Positions 1 through 7,730 of a DNA stretch of 19,257 bases are shown here, in pieces (position 1 is the first letter of the stretch; each line of letters starts with the position of its first letter). Source of the stretch: Opitutia bacterium UBA957 (lineage in GTDB: Bacteria; Verrucomicrobiota; Verrucomicrobiia; Opitutales; UBA953). A program made the position numbers and the translations under genes. The notes below the pieces were generated by a model. The model was not told where the DNA came from and did no database searches. It saw only the letters and a list, made by a program, of their open reading frames with translations. The DNA lies in assembly GCA_002293065.1 (NCBI GenBank), contig DBCN01000084.1, positions 275 to 19,531 of the forward strand, in the 5' to 3' direction.

Positions 1-1751
1 TCAAGCCCTTCCAGGTCATCGGTAGCCTGATGGAGCTGAACAAGGTCGTGAGCGTCGCCTCGGTCATTGAAGAAGCCGATGCGCGCAAGGTCGCCGAGAA
101 GCATGGGTACGTCCTGGAAATCCGCCACCGCGGCGAAGGCGCCCAGCCCGTCAAGAAGGTCGAAAAGAACACCGACGACGATCCCGCCCTGCTCGCGCAG
201 CGCCCGCCCGTCGTCTGCGTGCTCGGCCACGTCGACCACGGCAAAACGACCCTCCTCGACTACTTCCGCAAGACCAACGTGGTGTCCGGCGAAGCCGGCG
301 GCATCACCCAGCACATCGGCGCCTACTCCGTGAAGTACCAGGGCGAGAAGCCCGAGTACAAAGGACGGACCGTCACCTTCCTCGACACCCCCGGCCACGC
401 GGCCTTCGCCAAGATGCGCGAACGCGGCGCGTCCGTCACCGACATCGCCGTCCTCGTGGTGGCGGCGGACGACGGCTTCATGCCGCAGACCGAGGAAGCC
501 CTCAAGTTCGCCCAGAAGCACGCCAGCGCCATCGTCTGCGCCGTGAACAAGGTCGACGCCAAGGGCGCCAACATCGATCGCGTGAAGCAGCAGATGCAGC
601 AGCGCGGCATCACCCCGGAAGATTGGGGTGGCGAAACCATCACGAACCCGGTTTCCGCGCTCAAGGGCACGGGCATGAACGAGCTCCTCGAGTCGATCCT
701 CCTGCAGGCCGAAATCCTCGACCTCAAGGCCAACCCGAAGTGCGCCGCCCATGGCGTCGTCATCGAATCCCAGATGGAAACCGGCCGTGGCCCAACCGCG
801 ACCGTCATCGTCCAGAAGGGTACCCTCAAGCCCGGCGATTCCTTCGTCTGCGGCGAAACGTGGTGCAAGGTCCGCGCGCTCATGGATGAACGCGGTGGCC
901 GCCTCCAGAATTCCTCCCCGGGCACCCCTGCCCTCGTCCTCGGCTGGGACGCCGTCCCCGCTCCCGGGACGAAGTTCCAGACGGTCAAGAACGACCGCGA
1001 AGCCCGCGAGCAGGCCGAAGAGGCCGCCCTCGCCGGCCGCAAGGCCGCCGAAGCCCAGCAGCAGGCCCCGAACACCGGTGCCCGCCCGGGCATGACGGAC
1101 CTCGAACGCCTCATGGCCGCCCTCGCCCAGGACAAGGAGAAGATCCTCCGCGTCCTGCTCAAGGCCGACGTCAACGGCACGCTCGAAGCCCTCGAAGGTT
1201 GCCTCCGCGAAATCAAGTCGACCAAGGTCCGCCTCGACATCGTCGGTGGCTCCGTGGGCCCGATCACGCAGAGCGACGTCCAGTTGGCCGAAGCGGCCAA
1301 GTCCATCATCGTCGGCTTCGACACCAAGATCGAGAACGGCGTCCAAGCCCACCTCAAGCGCACGGGCGTCCGCATCGTGACGCACGACATCATCTACGAG
1401 CTCATCACCTTGGTGAAGGAAGCCATGGCGGAGCTGCTCGACCCCGAAGTCCGCGAGAACAAGCTCGGTGGCGCCGAGGTCCGCGCGGTCTTCCCGCTGG
1501 GCAAGGAACACAAGGTGGCCGGTTGCATGGTCACCGAAGGCCTCGTCCGTCGCCAAGCCAAGGCCCGTCTCGTCCGCAAGGGCCAGATCATCCACCAAGG
1601 CCCCGTCGAAACGCTGCGTCGCTTCAAGGACGATGCGTCCGAGGTCAAGGCCGGCTTCGAGTGCGGCATCAAGTTGGGTGGCTACGATGAGTACCAGCCC
1701 GGCGACATCATCGAAGTCGTCGAGATGCTGCAGGTCCGCCCCAGCCTCTAA
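1..1751 (+). CDS. infB: Translation initiation factor IF-2 (5' end outside window)
   Basis: IF-2 is the GTPase that brings initiator fMet-tRNA to the 30S subunit and promotes 50S joining in the cytoplasm. The frame is already open at base 3, reading KPFQVIGSLMELNKVVS, the conserved IF2_N region just before the G domain, so the ATG at base 30 is internal and the N-terminal part lies off the window. The G domain is complete: G1 GHVDHGKT at about 225-248, G3 DTPGH near 384, G4 NKVD near 546, and the G5 motif SALKG soon after. Domains II, III and C2 follow, ending in QVRPSL. A charged Ala/Glu/Gln-rich stretch (about 990-1100) lies between domains II and III. rbfA starts 3 nt after the stop, the usual infB-rbfA order. 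Recognition is secure; only the true start cannot be given. Confidence 0.97.
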   Translation, partial: KPFQVIGSLMELNKVVSVASVIEEADARKVAEKHGYVLEIRHRGEGAQPVKKVEKNTDDDPALLAQRPPVVCVLGHVDHGKTTLLDYFRKTNVVSGEAGGITQHIGAYSVKYQGEKPEYKGRTVTFLDTPGHAAFAKMRERGASVTDIAVLVVAADDGFMPQTEEALKFAQKHASAIVCAVNKVDAKGANIDRVKQQMQQRGITPEDWGGETITNPVSALKGTGMNELLESILLQAEILDLKANPKCAAHGVVIESQMETGRGPTATVIVQKGTLKPGDSFVCGETWCKVRALMDERGGRLQNSSPGTPALVLGWDAVPAPGTKFQTVKNDREAREQAEEAALAGRKAAEAQQQAPNTGARPGMTDLERLMAALAQDKEKILRVLLKADVNGTLEALEGCLREIKSTKVRLDIVGGSVGPITQSDVQLAEAAKSIIVGFDTKIENGVQAHLKRTGVRIVTHDIIYELITLVKEAMAELLDPEVRENKLGGAEVRAVFPLGKEHKVAGCMVTEGLVRRQAKARLVRKGQIIHQGPVETLRRFKDDASEVKAGFECGIKLGGYDEYQPGDIIEVVEMLQVRPSL

Positions 1752-1754
1752 GCC

Positions 1755-2126
1755 ATGTCGCAGCGCCAGCTCCGGGTAGCCGAATTGATCCAGCGCGAGG
1801 TATCCGTCGCGCTCCGGCGCAATTGGATCACCGAGTCGGCGTTGATCACCATCACCCGCGCGACCGTATCGCCCGACCTCCGCCAAGTGCGGGTGGGCTA
1901 CGCGGTCTCGGGCGGCGACCCCGAAAAGAAGGCCGCCCGGACCTTCCTTAAACGCATCCGCCGCGAACTCCGCGCCGCGGTCAGCGGCATCTTGCAGATG
2001 AAGAACGCCCCCGAACTCATCCTCGCCGAGGATGACGTCACCGGCGGCGTCGCGCGCGTCCAGGCCCTGCTCGACGAGATGGCGCGCAAGGATAAGCCGG
2101 CGACGCCCGCGGATTCCGACGAGTAA
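1755..2126 (+). CDS. rbfA: Ribosome-binding factor A
   Basis: RbfA is a small KH-fold protein that binds the 30S subunit and helps late 16S rRNA 5'-end maturation, especially in the cold. The 123-residue product has the family length and features: an N-terminal helix (RVAELIQREVSVALRR), the central strand region RVGYAVSGG, and the C-terminal PELILAEDD segment before a final helix. The ATG lies 3 nt after the infB stop with no Shine-Dalgarno sequence, so translation is probably coupled to infB. In many bacteria nrnA, truB and ribF follow; here the gene instead ends 12 nt from the convergent mcsB stop, and that trio sits about 12.5 kb downstream. Confidence 0.94.
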   Translation: MSQRQLRVAELIQREVSVALRRNWITESALITITRATVSPDLRQVRVGYAVSGGDPEKKAARTFLKRIRRELRAAVSGILQMKNAPELILAEDDVTGGVARVQALLDEMARKDKPATPADSDE

Positions 2127-2138
2127 GCCGCGGGGGGC

Positions 2139-3212
2139 CTAAGCCGTCGGTGGGCCGACTTCCGGAAAATCCCGGAGCGCTTCGCGCACCCCGGTGGCGC
2201 GACGGCTATCGCGGCCATCGCTGTCGAGTTCCGCGCCTTGGCGGGCCTGCACGTGGGCGGGCTGGCCTTCGATCATGAGGCGATCGACGACGTGGCGACG
2301 CCCTTCGGGCAAACAGCCCATGTCGCAAGCCAGGCGCAGGTGCGAAAGCATGTTCATCGCTTCCGCGCTCGTCAGGAGGCGGGCATGACGGAGCAGGCCG
2401 AGCGAGCGCGCGAGGCGGTCCACGAAGCGCTCCCCTTCCTCCTGCGCCAACTTGCGGCGCGCATTCCATTCCTGCTCGACCAGCGTCTTCACCCAACCGC
2501 CGAGGTGCCGCAGGATGGCGTCTTCGGACAGGCCCAGCGTCTGCTGATTCGAGATCTGGAAGACGTTGCCGGCCGCTTCCGTGCCCTCGCCGAGCCAACC
2601 GCGGACCGCGAGACCATCTTGGCTGAGCGCGCGCGTGACCTTCTCCATGTGCCCCGCGAGGCAGAGGCCGGGGAGGTGCACCATGGCCGAGGCGCGCAGG
2701 CCGGTGCCGACGTTCGTCGGGCAAGCCGTCAGGAAGCCGAGTTCATCCGAGAAAGCGAGGCCGAGCGAGGCGCCGATGGCGTCATCGAGTTGTTCGGCGA
2801 TGTTCCAGGTGCCGCGCAGGTGCCAGCCGGCCTTGACGACTTGGATACGGAGGTGGTCCTCTTCGTTCACCATGACCGCGCAGGTCTGGTCGCGGCTGAT
2901 GACGGCGGCGCCGCTCTTGCCCGAGGCCAACTCCTTGGAGACCAGGTGGCGTTCGACCAGCACGGCCCGGTCGAGGTCGGGCAAGTCGCCCATCTTGAAG
3001 ACGTGCGACTTCCGGAAGCGCGGCAGCTTCGTCAGGGCCTCGATGCAACGCTCGCCGATTTCCTTGCGGTGCGCGGGCTTGGCCCACCCCGGGAAGGGGA
3101 AACCTTCGAGATTACGGGCGAGCCGCACGCGGGTGCTGAGGACCACGGCCTGCTGGGCGCCCAGCAGGTGCGTGAGCTCATTCTCATCGGCGAGGATTTC
3201 CTGGACGGACAT
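2139..3212 (-). CDS. mcsB: Protein-arginine kinase McsB
   Basis: McsB transfers phosphate from ATP to arginine side chains of proteins, marking them for ClpC-ClpP. The 357-residue product matches the bacterial ATP:guanido phosphotransferase family: STRVRLARN at residues 26-34 (nucleotide binding), the catalytic loop NEEDHLRIQ at 116-124, CPTNVGTGLRASAM at 164-177 with the conserved Cys164, and GNVFQISNQ at 215-223. Near the C-terminus RDSRRA (334-339) fits the RDxxRA pocket that binds phospho-arginine and activates true McsB, which argues against a generic arginine or creatine kinase. The ATG is only 4 nt after the mcsA stop, with no Shine-Dalgarno sequence, so the two are probably co-translated. 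The last 15 or so residues are less conserved. Confidence 0.93.
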   Translation of the reverse strand: MSVQEILADENELTHLLGAQQAVVLSTRVRLARNLEGFPFPGWAKPAHRKEIGERCIEALTKLPRFRKSHVFKMGDLPDLDRAVLVERHLVSKELASGKSGAAVISRDQTCAVMVNEEDHLRIQVVKAGWHLRGTWNIAEQLDDAIGASLGLAFSDELGFLTACPTNVGTGLRASAMVHLPGLCLAGHMEKVTRALSQDGLAVRGWLGEGTEAAGNVFQISNQQTLGLSEDAILRHLGGWVKTLVEQEWNARRKLAQEEGERFVDRLARSLGLLRHARLLTSAEAMNMLSHLRLACDMGCLPEGRRHVVDRLMIEGQPAHVQARQGAELDSDGRDSRRATGVREALRDFPEVGPPTA

Positions 3213-3216
3213 GGAT

Positions 3217-3699
3217 TTAAAGGGTGTCGAGTTGGGCGGCGATCCGGGCGACCTCGTCGCGGAGCTTCGCGGCGGTCTCGTAATCTTCCGCGGCGATGGC
3301 GGCGGTCATCTCCTGCTGCGCGGCGAGGAGGCGATGGCGGAGTTGCCCCAGCGGGAGCGTTCCGGCGGGTGCCCGACCGACGTGCTGCGTCTCATGCTGG
3401 ACCTTGGTCAGGAGGCCGCCGAGGGCGACGCCGAAGACTTTCCAGCACGATGGGCAGCCCAAGCGACCGCGGCGGCGGAACTCGACGTCGGTGAACCCAC
3501 AATCTGGGCAGGTGATGGCCGGAGCCGGCGTCAGCGCGTTGACCGCGTCCGCGAGCTTGAAGACCGCCGCATCTCCCGCCCCGCCGGTGGCGGCACAGGC
3601 CTCGCAAAAATCCACCTTCGTCACCTTACCCTGGACGATTTGGGTCAGGTGGACGGTCGCGACGGCATCGCAGACAGAGCACTTGAGCGGGTTGGACAT
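3217..3699 (-). CDS. mcsA: McsA-like zinc/UVR-domain activator of McsB
   Basis: McsA is the zinc-binding partner that activates the arginine kinase McsB and takes part in stress-protein turnover. The 160-residue product has four CxxC pairs, at residues 7/10, 32/35, 64/67 and 82/85, typical of the two zinc sites of McsA. It ends in a UVR motif (about 124-160) containing EDYETAAKLRDE, as in UvrB, UvrC and ClpC. The ATG at 3699 (MSNPLKCSVC) is chosen because the frame upstream carries no family-like residues and would run into the divergent synthase gene. It is the first gene of an mcsA-mcsB operon read leftwards. No ctsR is visible, unlike the Bacillus ctsR-mcsA-mcsB-clpC operon; clpC is about 8 kb away. 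Confidence 0.88.
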   Translation of the reverse strand: MSNPLKCSVCDAVATVHLTQIVQGKVTKVDFCEACAATGGAGDAAVFKLADAVNALTPAPAITCPDCGFTDVEFRRRGRLGCPSCWKVFGVALGGLLTKVQHETQHVGRAPAGTLPLGQLRHRLLAAQQEMTAAIAAEDYETAAKLRDEVARIAAQLDTL

Positions 3700-3782
3700 C
3701 GAAATACCAGCAAAACGAGGGAACCACCGTTGGCAAGGGCAAGCGGGGGCGGGTTTGACTTCATCGCTCGGCAGCACTTGAT

Positions 3783-3787
3783 GGAGG
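3783..3787 (+). promoter_or_regulatory. Shine-Dalgarno sequence of the synthase gene
   Basis: GGAGG lies 9 nt before the ATG at 3797. It is the only strong Shine-Dalgarno match I found before a gene start in this window, and it supports the chosen start of the condensing enzyme. Confidence 0.6.
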
Positions 3788-3796
3788 CGTAGCCAG

Positions 3797-5038
3797 ATGT
3801 CCTCCAAGACCCGCATCGTCATCACTGGGATTGGCCTAACCGCCCCCAACGGGAATTCCCTCCCGGAGTTCCGCGCCAACCTCCTGGCCGGCAAGGCACG
3901 CATCGCCGAAATCGATGTCCGCCACATGGGACGCCACCCCGCCGGGGTCTGCGACTTCGACGCCACCAAGTGGCAGAAGCGGAAGGAAATCCGGAACGGT
4001 ACGCGGGTTGGGTCGATTTCCATCTACTGTGCCCGCGAGGCCCTCGGGGATTCCGGGCTGAACTGGGAGACCGTCGTCAAGTCCCGCGTCGGCGTTTACC
4101 TGGGCATCACCGAACACGGCAACGTCGAGACCGAGAACGAAATCCACAACATTTCCCAGTTCGGCAACGACACGAAGTACTGGACCCACCACCACAACCC
4201 GCGCACGGTGGCCAATAACCCGGCCGGTGAAGTGACGATGAATATGGGCATCACGGGGCCCCATTATACCATCGGAGCGGCCTGCGCCGCGGGCAATGCC
4301 GGCCTCATCCAAGCCGCGCAGATGCTCCAGCTGGGCGAGGTCGACGTGGCCTTCGCGGGCGGCGTCTCGGAGTCGATCCACACCTTCGGCATCTTCGCCG
4401 GCTTCAAGAACCAAGGGGCCTTGGGCGCCCACGAGGACCCCACCAAGGCCTCCCGCCCCTTCGACAAGAACCGCAACGGCATCGTCATCTCCGAAGGTGG
4501 CGCGATCTACGTCCTGGAGCGTCTGGAGGACGCCCAGAAGCGCGGGGCCCGGATCATCGCCGAAATCGCCGGCTGGTGCATCAATTCCGACGCCACGGAC
4601 GCCGTCCTCCCCAATCCCGAGCGGCAGGCGGAATGCGTCCGCCTCGCCCTCCAGCGGGCGGGGATGCGCCCCCAGGACATCCACATCGTGTCCACCCACG
4701 CCACGGCCACGGCCTTGGGCGACATCCAAGAGTGCACCGCCCTCCGGGAGGTCTTCACGGACTGCCCGGGGACCTATATTAACAATACGAAGAGCTTCAT
4801 CGGCCACTGCATGGGGGCCGCCGGCGCCCTCGAATTAGCGGGTAATCTGCCCTCTTTTGACGATGGCTGGGTCCACCCGACCATCAATATCGAGGAATTA
4901 GACCCCGAATGCGCCATGCCCGGCTTGGTCATCAATCAGGCCGTCCAAGCCTCCCGCCTGGAGGCCATCTTGAACAACTCCTTCGGGATGCTGGGCATCA
5001 ATTCCGCCCTCATCGTGAAGAAATATGGGGTTGCCTGA
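3797..5038 (+). CDS. Divergent beta-ketoacyl-ACP synthase (KAS II-like)
   Basis: Condensing enzyme of the thiolase fold, expected to perform decarboxylative Claisen condensation of an acyl group with malonyl-ACP. The 413-residue product has the FabF/FabB layout: nucleophile Cys163 in GAACAAGNAG, His301 in STHATATALGD, and Lys332 and His337 in NNTKSFIGHCMGAAGALE. Several motifs are off-consensus: Ala follows His301 where Gly is usual (HGTxT), and the C-terminal loop reads FGMLGIN instead of FGFGGxN. The insert around NDTKYWTHHHNPRTVANN (residues 124-141) is unusually polar. A matching ACP gene follows after 36 nt and no other lipid gene is near, so the pair probably serves a special acyl chain rather than housekeeping synthesis. 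A TTGACT at 3755 could be a -35 box but has a poor -10. The catalytic triad indicates activity; product and chain length are unknown. Confidence 0.85.
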   Translation: MSSKTRIVITGIGLTAPNGNSLPEFRANLLAGKARIAEIDVRHMGRHPAGVCDFDATKWQKRKEIRNGTRVGSISIYCAREALGDSGLNWETVVKSRVGVYLGITEHGNVETENEIHNISQFGNDTKYWTHHHNPRTVANNPAGEVTMNMGITGPHYTIGAACAAGNAGLIQAAQMLQLGEVDVAFAGGVSESIHTFGIFAGFKNQGALGAHEDPTKASRPFDKNRNGIVISEGGAIYVLERLEDAQKRGARIIAEIAGWCINSDATDAVLPNPERQAECVRLALQRAGMRPQDIHIVSTHATATALGDIQECTALREVFTDCPGTYINNTKSFIGHCMGAAGALELAGNLPSFDDGWVHPTINIEELDPECAMPGLVINQAVQASRLEAILNNSFGMLGINSALIVKKYGVA

Positions 5039-5074
5039 ACGGTCAAGGGCGATTGAAACAAACCTCCACGCACA

Positions 5075-5335
5075 ATGACCAAGGAAGACATCAAGCAGGT
5101 CGTACTCGACATCATCGCCGACATCGCGCCAGACGAGGACCTTTCCGCCGTTAAGCCGGAAGTCCGGCTCCGCGACCAGCTGTCCCTCGATTCGATGGAC
5201 TTCCTGGATATCGTCATGGAACTTCGCAAGAAGCACGGGATCGAGGTACCCGAAGCCGATTACGTCCAGTTGGCGTCCCTCGATTCCTGCGCCGAATACC
5301 TGCTGCCGAAGTTCCAGGCCAAGGGCAGCAAGTAA
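5075..5335 (+). CDS. Acyl carrier protein
   Basis: Small cytoplasmic carrier that holds acyl intermediates on 4'-phosphopantetheine. The 86-residue acidic protein has the attachment Ser40 in SLDSMDFLDIV, then a helix III region GIEVPEADYVQLASLD and a C-terminal helix. LDSMDF in place of the LDSLD of housekeeping AcpP, together with the PEADY segment, recalls from memory a separate group of stand-alone ACPs of unknown role. It sits 36 nt after the condensing enzyme and just before a strong terminator, so the two form a two-gene unit. Its natural partner is most likely that synthase. The holo-ACP synthase and malonyl transferase would have to come from elsewhere in the genome. Confidence 0.9.
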   Translation: MTKEDIKQVVLDIIADIAPDEDLSAVKPEVRLRDQLSLDSMDFLDIVMELRKKHGIEVPEADYVQLASLDSCAEYLLPKFQAKGSK

Positions 5336-5353
5336 GTCTCCCCGCCCCCCGGT

Positions 5354-5391
5354 AAAGAAGGAGGCCACCCAGCGGGGTGGCCTCCTTCTTT
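5354..5391 (+). terminator. Rho-independent terminator of the KAS-ACP unit
   Basis: A perfect 17-bp inverted repeat (5354-5370 with 5375-5391) encloses the 4-nt loop AGCG, 18 nt after the ACP stop. The 3' arm ends in CTTCTTT followed by ATTT. The A-rich 5' arm would also give a U-rich tail on the other strand, though no minus-strand gene ends here. Confidence 0.85.
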
Positions 5392-5393
5392 AT

Positions 5394-5421
5394 TTGCCCC
5401 CGTCCAGGCACCTGATAGTAT
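5394..5421 (+). promoter_or_regulatory. Candidate sigma-70-type promoter for the exported protein
   Basis: TTGCCC (5394-5399) and TAGTAT (5416-5421) are spaced by 16 nt (17 if TTTGCC is taken as the -35). The predicted start of transcription is near 5428, about 16 nt before the GTG start. The -35 overlaps the tail of the preceding terminator. The block ATAGTATC also occurs in the clpC candidate promoter. Confidence 0.35.
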
Positions 5422-5443
5422 CGTCGACAAGTCCCACCACCCC

Positions 5444-6430
5444 GTGAAACCCTTGACCCTAATCCTGCTCCTTGCCGCCACCATGCTGACCGCCGAGCCG
5501 GTCCAGTTGCGCAAGAACGGCAACATCGTGACGTTCGAATACATCACCCAAGACGAGGACACGATCACCGTGCAGGTCCCGGGCAGAGACTCCGTCCTGA
5601 CCTACAAGTGGGAAGACCTGGACCAGGAATGGACGAAGAAGAGTTCCCCGAAGATCTGGGCCGAACGCGAACTGCTCCTGAAGCCCTCGAAAGACGAGGC
5701 GATGGAAAAGCAGAAACGCGATCAGGAGCCGGAAGAAGACCCCTTCGCCAAGGAAGCCACGCCGACCGACACCAAGTCGCTGCTCCGCAACCTCTCCGTC
5801 TCGATGCTCGACGGCCTCAAGGGCGCCCAGATCACCAACATAGAATATTTCCTCAAGGATGGCGCCGTGGAAGAGGCCACCTTCTGGAAAACCTTCGGCG
5901 AATTGAAGGCCGCCAGCAAACCCGCGCCGGAGACCAAGGAAAAAACCGAGGCAGCCGACAAGGAGATGACCGAGAAGGCGGAAAAGCCCGAAACCAAGAG
6001 GCCCACGGCGCGGACGAAGAACAACGCCAACAACAACACGCCCAAAACCACCCAGCGCCCCGACCAATTCAAGACCTTCGAGGAAAACGCCAAGAAAGAT
6101 TTCGAGGCCGACAAGAAGAACTTCTCCGCCCTCGGTTACTTCCGTCTGCTCGCCGAGGGCGGCGTCAAAGCCAGGGTCACCTGGGCGATGCTGCGGCGCG
6201 CGCCCGACGACCGGAAGGCCATCGTCACCCTGTTGCGGAAATATGAGGTCATGGCTGGTGAATTGGCCGAGAAGCCCGACGCCAAGGCCTCCCGCAACGA
6301 CAATCTGGCGCTCAAGAAGCAGCTGCAGAACGCGGCTGAATCGATCGAGAAGGTCAACCGCGACTCCCTCGCGATGGACTTGCGCCTCAGCAACGACTGC
6401 CAAGCCCTCCTGAGCCGCCTGCCGAAGTAA
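5444..6430 (+). CDS. Exported protein of unknown function with charged linker
   Basis: I do not recognise the family. The 328-residue product begins with a signal peptide (MKPLTLILLLAATMLTAEP, cleavage likely after the TAE/TA region), so it should be periplasmic or otherwise exported. Residues about 20-65 (VQLRKNGNIVTFEYI... LTYKWEDLDQEW) look like a small beta-rich domain, perhaps of the SHD1 kind, which is only an impression. A long Lys/Glu-rich, low-complexity, probably disordered stretch follows (about 85-215), including an Asn-rich patch. The C-terminal 110 residues are predicted helical. The start is GTG at 5444; starting later would remove the signal peptide. It has its own candidate promoter and terminator, so it looks monocistronic. 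Confidence 0.7.
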   Translation: MKPLTLILLLAATMLTAEPVQLRKNGNIVTFEYITQDEDTITVQVPGRDSVLTYKWEDLDQEWTKKSSPKIWAERELLLKPSKDEAMEKQKRDQEPEEDPFAKEATPTDTKSLLRNLSVSMLDGLKGAQITNIEYFLKDGAVEEATFWKTFGELKAASKPAPETKEKTEAADKEMTEKAEKPETKRPTARTKNNANNNTPKTTQRPDQFKTFEENAKKDFEADKKNFSALGYFRLLAEGGVKARVTWAMLRRAPDDRKAIVTLLRKYEVMAGELAEKPDAKASRNDNLALKKQLQNAAESIEKVNRDSLAMDLRLSNDCQALLSRLPK

Positions 6431-6457
6431 GGCCCACCCCCGAAGCCCTTCAAAAGG

Positions 6458-6493
6458 AACCGGCCGCCTTCGTGAGAAGACGGCCGGTTTTTT
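6458..6493. terminator. Bidirectional rho-independent terminator
   Basis: The 9-bp stem AACCGGCCG/CGGCCGGTT (6458-6466 with 6481-6489) has an inner CTTC/GAAG pairing in its loop. It is followed by T6 on the plus strand (6488-6493) and flanked by CTTTTG on the minus strand. It lies between the exported protein gene, read rightwards, and the tRNA, read leftwards, so it probably serves both. Confidence 0.8.
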
Positions 6494-6495
6494 AA

Positions 6496-6571
<76 letters not shown>

Positions 6572-6587
6572 TTGAAAAGGGATGGTT

Positions 6588-6616
6588 AACAAAGGTGGCA
6601 CGCGGGGCACGGTCAA
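6588..6616 (-). promoter_or_regulatory. Candidate tRNA-Ala promoter
   Basis: On the minus strand TTGACC (6616-6611) is followed after 17 nt by TTTGTT (6593-6588). Transcription would start near 6581, about 10 nt before the mature tRNA 5' end. The -35 is strong and the -10 weak. Confidence 0.4.
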
Positions 6617-6681
6617 CGCTTTTTTCCCAACAGTCCTAGTCTCTGGTTGCCAATGGGCGGGCAGACCTTTGCTTTCCCCCT

Positions 6682-7365
6682 GTGGATGAGTCAGCAGACA
6701 GCCCAGAAGAGGGCAAAATAGGCCAACAGCCCGCCCGCGGGCTGCGTTTTACCGACGATTTGATCGCCACCCTACCCGTCGGCCAATGGGATGGCTACAC
6801 GGAGGTCATCGAAAGCGAACAGGACGCCGAACGGGCCGTGAAGCACCTCTCCAAGGAACGCGTCCTGGGCTTCGACACCGAGACCCGCCCCTCCCATACC
6901 CGCGGGGTCACCTACCTGCCTTCCATCCTGCAGTTGGCCGGCGCCGAGAAAATCTTCATCTTCCGCCTGGATGACTGCGGCGGTGTCCCGGTGATGTTCC
7001 CCCTGCTCTGCGACCCGCGCAAAGCCAAGGTCGGCGTCGCCGTCCGCGACGATGTCCGCCACCTTCAGGAACGCGCGCCGTTCGACGCCCCGGGTTTCAT
7101 CGACGTCTCCGACTTCACCAAACGCGCCGGCGTGATCAATACGGGTCTCCGGGCGCTCGCCGCGATCTACCTGGGACTGCAGATGAAGAAGTCCAAGAGC
7201 GTCCAGTGCTCCCACTGGGAACTGCCGTTCGCGGTGAACAGCAAGAACAAGAAGGACGCCGAATTCGCCCGTAAGCAGATCGTCTATGCCGCCAACGATG
7301 CCTGGTTCAGCCGCGAGCTGTTCCTGAAGCTCGAGAAGGACGGCATCATCCCGCGCTTCGAATAA
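6682..7365 (+). CDS. DEDDy 3'-5' exonuclease (RNase D-like domain)
   Basis: Predicted cytoplasmic 3'-5' exonuclease of the DnaQ/RNase D superfamily. The 227-residue product carries the three exonuclease motifs: Exo I GFDTET with Asp65 and Glu67, Exo II in VAVRDDVRHLQ with Asp123 or Asp124, and Exo III YAANDAWFS with Tyr202 and Asp206 (the Y-x3-D of the DEDDy group). It is a single domain: there is no HRDC domain as in true RNase D and no polymerase domain, so substrate choice (RNA or DNA) is open. GTG at 6682 is the only sensible start in frame, since a TAG lies at 6637 and no ATG is available. A ferredoxin gene begins 5 nt after the stop, suggesting coupled expression. Confidence 0.85.
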   Translation: MDESADSPEEGKIGQQPARGLRFTDDLIATLPVGQWDGYTEVIESEQDAERAVKHLSKERVLGFDTETRPSHTRGVTYLPSILQLAGAEKIFIFRLDDCGGVPVMFPLLCDPRKAKVGVAVRDDVRHLQERAPFDAPGFIDVSDFTKRAGVINTGLRALAAIYLGLQMKKSKSVQCSHWELPFAVNSKNKKDAEFARKQIVYAANDAWFSRELFLKLEKDGIIPRFE

Positions 7366-7370
7366 GCCGC

Positions 7371-7730
7371 GTGAAACCGACGTCCGCAGAGCAGGCCCTC
7401 GCACTCGGACTCGACCGGACGAAGCGACACCTCTTCCTGTGCGTCAAGTCGACGGAGCAGGCGTGCTGTGGCGGCGAACTCGCCCTGCGCTCCTGGGAAC
7501 ACCTGAAGACCCGACTGAAGCAGCTCGGCCTGGACGGCCGCGGCGGCATCCAGCGCACCAAGGCCGACTGCCTCCGGGTCTGCGTGCAAGGCCCCATCGC
7601 CGTGGTCTACCCGGAAGGCGTCTGGTACCGCGATTGCACGCCCGAGAACCTGGACCGCATCATCCAAGAGCACTTGGTGGGCGGGCGCATCGTGGCGGAC
7701 CTCCGGTTCGCCGGGCCTACTTCTGCGTAG
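7371..7730 (+). CDS. Thioredoxin-like [2Fe-2S] ferredoxin
   Basis: Small electron-transfer protein of the thioredoxin-like (Shethna/NuoE-type) ferredoxin family. In the 119-residue product Cys24 and Cys33 (C-x8-C, with an extra Cys32) and Cys67 and Cys71 (ADCLRVCVQGP) form the usual ligand set, followed by the family sequence AVVYPEGVWYRDCTPENLDRIIQEHL. The start is GTG at 7371, 5 nt after the exonuclease stop. The 3' end overlaps the convergent FAD oxidoreductase gene by 14 nt. Its redox partner cannot be told from the sequence; the neighbouring oxidoreductase is exported and so an unlikely one. Confidence 0.88.
   Translation: MKPTSAEQALALGLDRTKRHLFLCVKSTEQACCGGELALRSWEHLKTRLKQLGLDGRGGIQRTKADCLRVCVQGPIAVVYPEGVWYRDCTPENLDRIIQEHLVGGRIVADLRFAGPTSA

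Noticed and set aside
2238..3494. Long plus-strand open frame opposite mcsA-mcsB
   Set aside because: Shadow of two well-supported minus-strand genes; no motifs in its translation.
3700..3796. CtsR operator or CIRCE element before mcsA
   Set aside because: I looked for tandem GGTCAAA heptads and for the CIRCE inverted repeat and found neither. A single TTTGAC is not enough.
3700..4023. N-terminal extension of mcsA to an upstream start
   Set aside because: The extension would overlap the start of the divergent synthase gene and has no McsA-like residues; the first CxxC begins right after the ATG at 3699.
3836..4807. 323-codon minus-strand frame opposite the condensing enzyme
   Set aside because: The plus strand carries the Cys-His-His catalytic residues in order; the opposite frame is a composition effect.
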